DNA of 64,000 nucleotides from Rhynchonema sp. JSB1_4 (taxonomy: Eukaryota; Nematoda; Chromadorea; Monhysterida; Xyalidae). Shown here in pieces: positions 60,254 through 64,000 of the stretch (position 1 is the stretch's first letter; each line of letters begins with the position of its first letter). The DNA is taken from the NCBI GenBank assembly GCA_030248065.1, contig JASAMV010003835.1, forward strand, positions 33,751 through 97,750, written 5' to 3'. A program made the position numbers and the translations under genes. A model generated the notes under the pieces. It was not told the origin of the DNA, made no database searches, and saw only the letters and a list, made by a program, of their open reading frames with translations.

Positions 60254-63200
60254 GATTTTGGTGGTTTCGCACAAAAAAGTTGATAAAATAGTATTTTACA
60301 CGGCGATTAAAAAGAAAAACTGCTAGTTTTCTTGGTCACGTATGATTTTAGACCACTTCTTTGACATTGTGCACGAATGGTGTTGTATACGTTTTATACT
60401 ATTATCATTTTCACATGTTTATATACACACAACCTGCCGAATCAATTCGAATTCATTTTTTTCAAATTTCGCTTTTCTGTTGTGGTTTACAACATGCATT
60501 CATGCCTTTCGTTTATTTGGCACTTTAGCGCATTAAAAGCAACCATTAACGATCGTCAACCATGTTTTAGTTTTAGTTGTGGTTTTATTGTTGCGTCATT
60601 TTATTCGCTTTAACCCTGACACAACAAACTGCCTGTTGCATCTAATTGCTCTTTACGTGCGACAGGAGGCAGTTTCCGAAAACTTCGGTGCGCCGTTTTC
60701 CGAATGCGTTTCTCATTTCACAGTACTGCTTATCACCATCAGTCTTCCGTGAACAAGCAATTAACAACCAATTTATACACATTGTCAAATTTCAAGTATT
60801 GATGACAAGTATACCAGATAGCGTTGTGCTCAAAAATATGTGCTGAGTGTATGCTGCTTATATACACACCACAGTAATATTCTTATTTCTCTGCTATACC
60901 GCGCGCTCATATATCACAACAACTTTGCTCTTTTAACATAACATCAAAAACATTCAACATCATATTACATGTGTACTATTCAAATGTTATTTTTTCTTTC
61001 GGACAATGAAGCGTACAGCAGTGGTGGATCAGGGTCACAATAAATGTTTTCCATTGCAAGCGCCACGCATTGTTCATAGTGATCAATAATATTCTTGAAG
61101 GTCACATTAAAAAATAAAGCATTCTACAACTGATCTACTTTTATGCATGTGTTTTTGGATCAATTGAGGTTTGCTAACTCGCTTAAAAAAGTTTACAAAT
61201 TTTTGATCCATAGACCGAAACATTGCGTGAAGTTGGACCCGCGGTCAATCAACAAGGGTGGCGCCCAAAAATCAGGCCACGGACACCTTGAAACAAGTTC
61301 TGGGCCGAGTCGACGGAAAAGCATTTGGACACAAAGTGTTTGCTGTGCGTGGCTCCGCATTTATATTGTTAAAAATCCATATGTCTCGACCCGGTCAACA
61401 CTTTTAATGTTCGGCTCTGTGCTCCAACAATACATAATTATAGGTCACTCACGTTTTGGTCAGGCTACGTGCGTCTTCGGAGGAGTACTAAACATTAAAA
61501 GGCTCAACATCAGAGATGACGTGGGACAGAAAAACGCGCGCCAAAAACTGGGGATCACGCGCACGTGCCAAACCATAGTAAATTTTGTCGCACTATGTTG
61601 TGGTGTTCTGATAAACGACAGGAAATACCACTGATATAAACGCTACTGGTTTGGAGAGAAACACCGAATAAACAAGAAAAGGACACAAGTGCACTGCGCC
61701 AGCATCAGATCAACAAGAACAGTGGAACAATTTCGGAAAGGCTCTGGTCGGAACCTGATCGCACTCTAAAGTGCACGCATTATTGCGCGCTGTGCACGTG
61801 TTTATCCGAAGTCAGAAACAATATGAACTCACGTGTGCATATAAATTCGTTGTTGTTTTTGGTCAGCAGTGCATGCTGCTTCACACAACGACAAACACCA
61901 CGAAATCACAGAATGAGTTCGAGCGCAGAAGATTAAAATGAGTTCGAGTCCTCAGTGTTAGAATTGGAACTTGAATCGATCCCAAGCCTGGTTTGATTGA
62001 TAAAATATAAATGTGCCGCGGCGCTCAATCGAACGTGCATAATGCGCGCCTTTTATATTTCCTGCTTTTAGGAATTTTACTATCACGTTTTGACTACAAA
62101 CGTGAACACAAAATGAAAACTATGACGCAATAAAAACATCGATTTTGTTTTGTAAAATCCAAGCTTTGTTTTTGGGGAAAAGTTACTTTTTCGCGCTCAC
62201 CTGCTGCTGCGATTCAGATTCTGAAGAACTGAACGGAAATAGTTTCATTTTTTGACATCTGGCACAACATAATACCAGAATTGTTTTTTTCTTTTCAGCA
62301 ATATTATTGCACAATAGAGCTGCATCTTCGTGGGTGGTAAAGGCTCATTTTCTATTTTTTTTTCATTTCATCTTTATGTGTGACCGACTGAGATATGGCT
62401 ATTGTTAAATGGCTTTCCCCCAGGAATTATTAACATTTTTAACTGGCCATAAATGCTCGTTTAGCATATGTATAGTTTAGCCGGTGTAATGTTAGACGGC
62501 GAATGTTCAAATGTTTTTTTCCACAGTATACTAGAAAATTTCCTTTCTGTCAGTGAAGACGTGCGAATTTTGACAACAGCACAAACACAAGTTCATAAGG
62601 TAGGTGTTGAGAAACTATGCTTGAACATCAAGCCAGATTGCATTCCGACTTTGCTCCCGGAAGTCTGAATGTCACAAACGTTTGCCTAAGCAAAGTGTCA
62701 GTCTGGGATCGTTTTCGACGAAAGTATTGTCTGTGAAAGAGAGAAGAAATTGTTCCGAAATCTTTTCCCATCATTATTCTGTCTGCTTACTTTTCATGAT
62801 CACATTCAGTTAGTATCACTCACAACATTTGTTTGTAAAAAAATGCCACTGTTTTGACATGAATTTTACTGCTCTTGGTGTTGATTTATTTTCACCAAAG
62901 CGTTGAAACCTGTTGTCATACTTTTTGACTATTGTTATTCAAGTGGAAAATTGTCTGTCACTATTTATTTTGTCCGTCAAAACCACCCTTGTTGGTAAAA
63001 TTCGATAAGGATCATGCTTATCTTATCAATCAATCCCATACTATCGCCATTTATGCAAGAAAATTTAGATTTTTTTTAACAGCGTGCGTAAAAGTGGAGC
63101 TGCGATCGAGTCAAACCTTAGTCATGACGAAATACAGCATTTTCTGTTTCTGTTACGTGCACGGTACAAATATTCTAAACTTGCCACAGAAATCATGCAA

Positions 63201-63796
63201 GATTTCAGGCAGGATGCACATCAACGATGATAACAGATCAGGACAGCGACTGGACAACTGGAAGTCTAGATCATTAAATTGTCCGAAAATGTGACCACAA
63301 CAAAAAATAGTCTATTTTTGTCATAAAAATGCTACAATATACAGTAATTTTAAGTTGAAATACTGAATGATTATTATGAAAACTATCAATTTACTGATTT
63401 TGATTATTACGACGACTCAATGGACTGGTGCTATGCTCCCAAACTCCAGATACAGCTCAGGCGTTCGGCCTTTCCTTAGAAGACGAGGTAATAACAGATC
63501 GGTTTTGAGACTGGTCATCATGTTTCTTGGGGTATAATTCTCCTCATCCAACAAAAACCGTTGCGCCGATATCGGAATCAAAATTGTAAGTGAATCTCGA
63601 AACGTAAAATCAAACGTTTGAAGTACGTCAGCAAGACACATCCGACCTGATCACAAAAATTTGATATCAACACCAATCTGTTCAAAATTAAAACTGAATT
63701 TGACGACATTAGTCACCCTATAGTGTTCAAAAAATCCCGACAACGAAAATTTCAATTAAATCCTGGCCGACAGACCCTAAAATTTGCCATATCATA
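60254..63796. other. AT-rich intergenic stretch
   Basis: No exon or repeat can be supported. A 163-codon open frame at 61143-61634 shows no domain, no signal and no splice context. The left end should hold the promoter of the minus-strand LDLa gene. Confidence 0.4.
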
Positions 63797-64000
63797 ATGT
63801 CATTTGAACCACCACCTACAGACATTCTCAATCGAATCAACGAAGCTGGTCGCGTGCCGGTGACCCTGTCGCAATTGTTGATCCTGCCCGAATGTGGACC
63901 AGATTTTGTGCTGTGCAGCGATCGGAGCTTTTGCGTGCCCGTCAGCAGGTATATACAGTCTAGCGTCTTTATAACGGGCCCTAATGGACGGCGTGGACAC
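63797..64000 (+). CDS. 5' end of an unrecognised gene
   Basis: An ATG at 63797 opens a frame with good coding character: MSFEPPPTDILNRINEAGR, then VPVTLSQLLILPECGPDF, VLCSDRSFCVPVS. It stays open to the window edge (RYIQSSVFITGPNGRRGH). Alternatively a donor AG|GTATAT at 63948 ends the first exon in phase 2. There is no signal peptide, so the product is probably intracellular. I do not recognise the family. Confidence 0.5.
   Translation, partial: MSFEPPPTDILNRINEAGRVPVTLSQLLILPECGPDFVLCSDRSFCVPVSRYIQSSVFITGPNGRRGH

Noticed and set aside
61143..61634. 163-codon open frame as a gene
   Set aside because: No domain, no coding bias, no signal peptide and no neighbouring splice sites.

Overview
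The window looks like genomic DNA of an invertebrate animal. The genes are split by GT-AG introns with TTTCAG-type acceptors and lie far apart among short inverted-repeat transposons, homopolymer tracts and simple repeats. The families (K2P potassium channel, SQSTM1/p62, TMPPE phosphoesterase, C-type lectin, ShKT peptide, LDL-receptor class A proteins) indicate a bilaterian. The ShKT peptide, the acceptor style and a very short TTAGGC-like run lean towards an ecdysozoan such as a nematode or a relative, but I cannot assign a phylum. All gene models were built by hand by matching splice phases across exons.

Layout. 1-2165 (minus): 5' part of a two-pore-domain K+ channel gene. 2166-21960: gene-poor and transposon-rich, with a TA-flanked 1.3 kb element, a PIF/Harbinger-type element, foldback MITEs and a hAT-type MITE. 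21961-22416 (plus): small secreted ShKT-domain peptide. 22861-24477: large foldback element with a hAT MITE nested in one arm. 25970-30646 (plus): compact SQSTM1/p62-like gene (PB1 and UBA). One of its introns holds a 2.4 kb satellite made of copies of the gene's own 3' splice site and exon start. 31888-33337 (plus): secreted C-type lectin. 34337-37575 (plus): complete ten-exon TMPPE-like membrane metallophosphoesterase. 41374-48386 (plus), 49702-55671 (plus) and 56371-60253 (minus): three secreted proteins that share one plan (signal peptide, acidic tyrosine-rich segment, low-complexity Pro- or Gln-rich region, 2-3 LDL-receptor class A modules). They appear to be a local paralogous cluster. 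63797-64000 (plus): the start of another, unrecognised gene.

The genes do not form one pathway. The LDLa trio is the only obvious functional group; its products are probably extracellular matrix, cuticle or eggshell-like proteins, which is an inference. Three genome-level signals stand out. The 10-mer TGATGTTTCA occurs 14 times where about 0.1 is expected, mostly at exon edges or inside exons. Many 5' splice sites have T at +3, with GTTGGT recurrent. The p62 gene carries about 20 duplicated copies of its own exon-3 acceptor.
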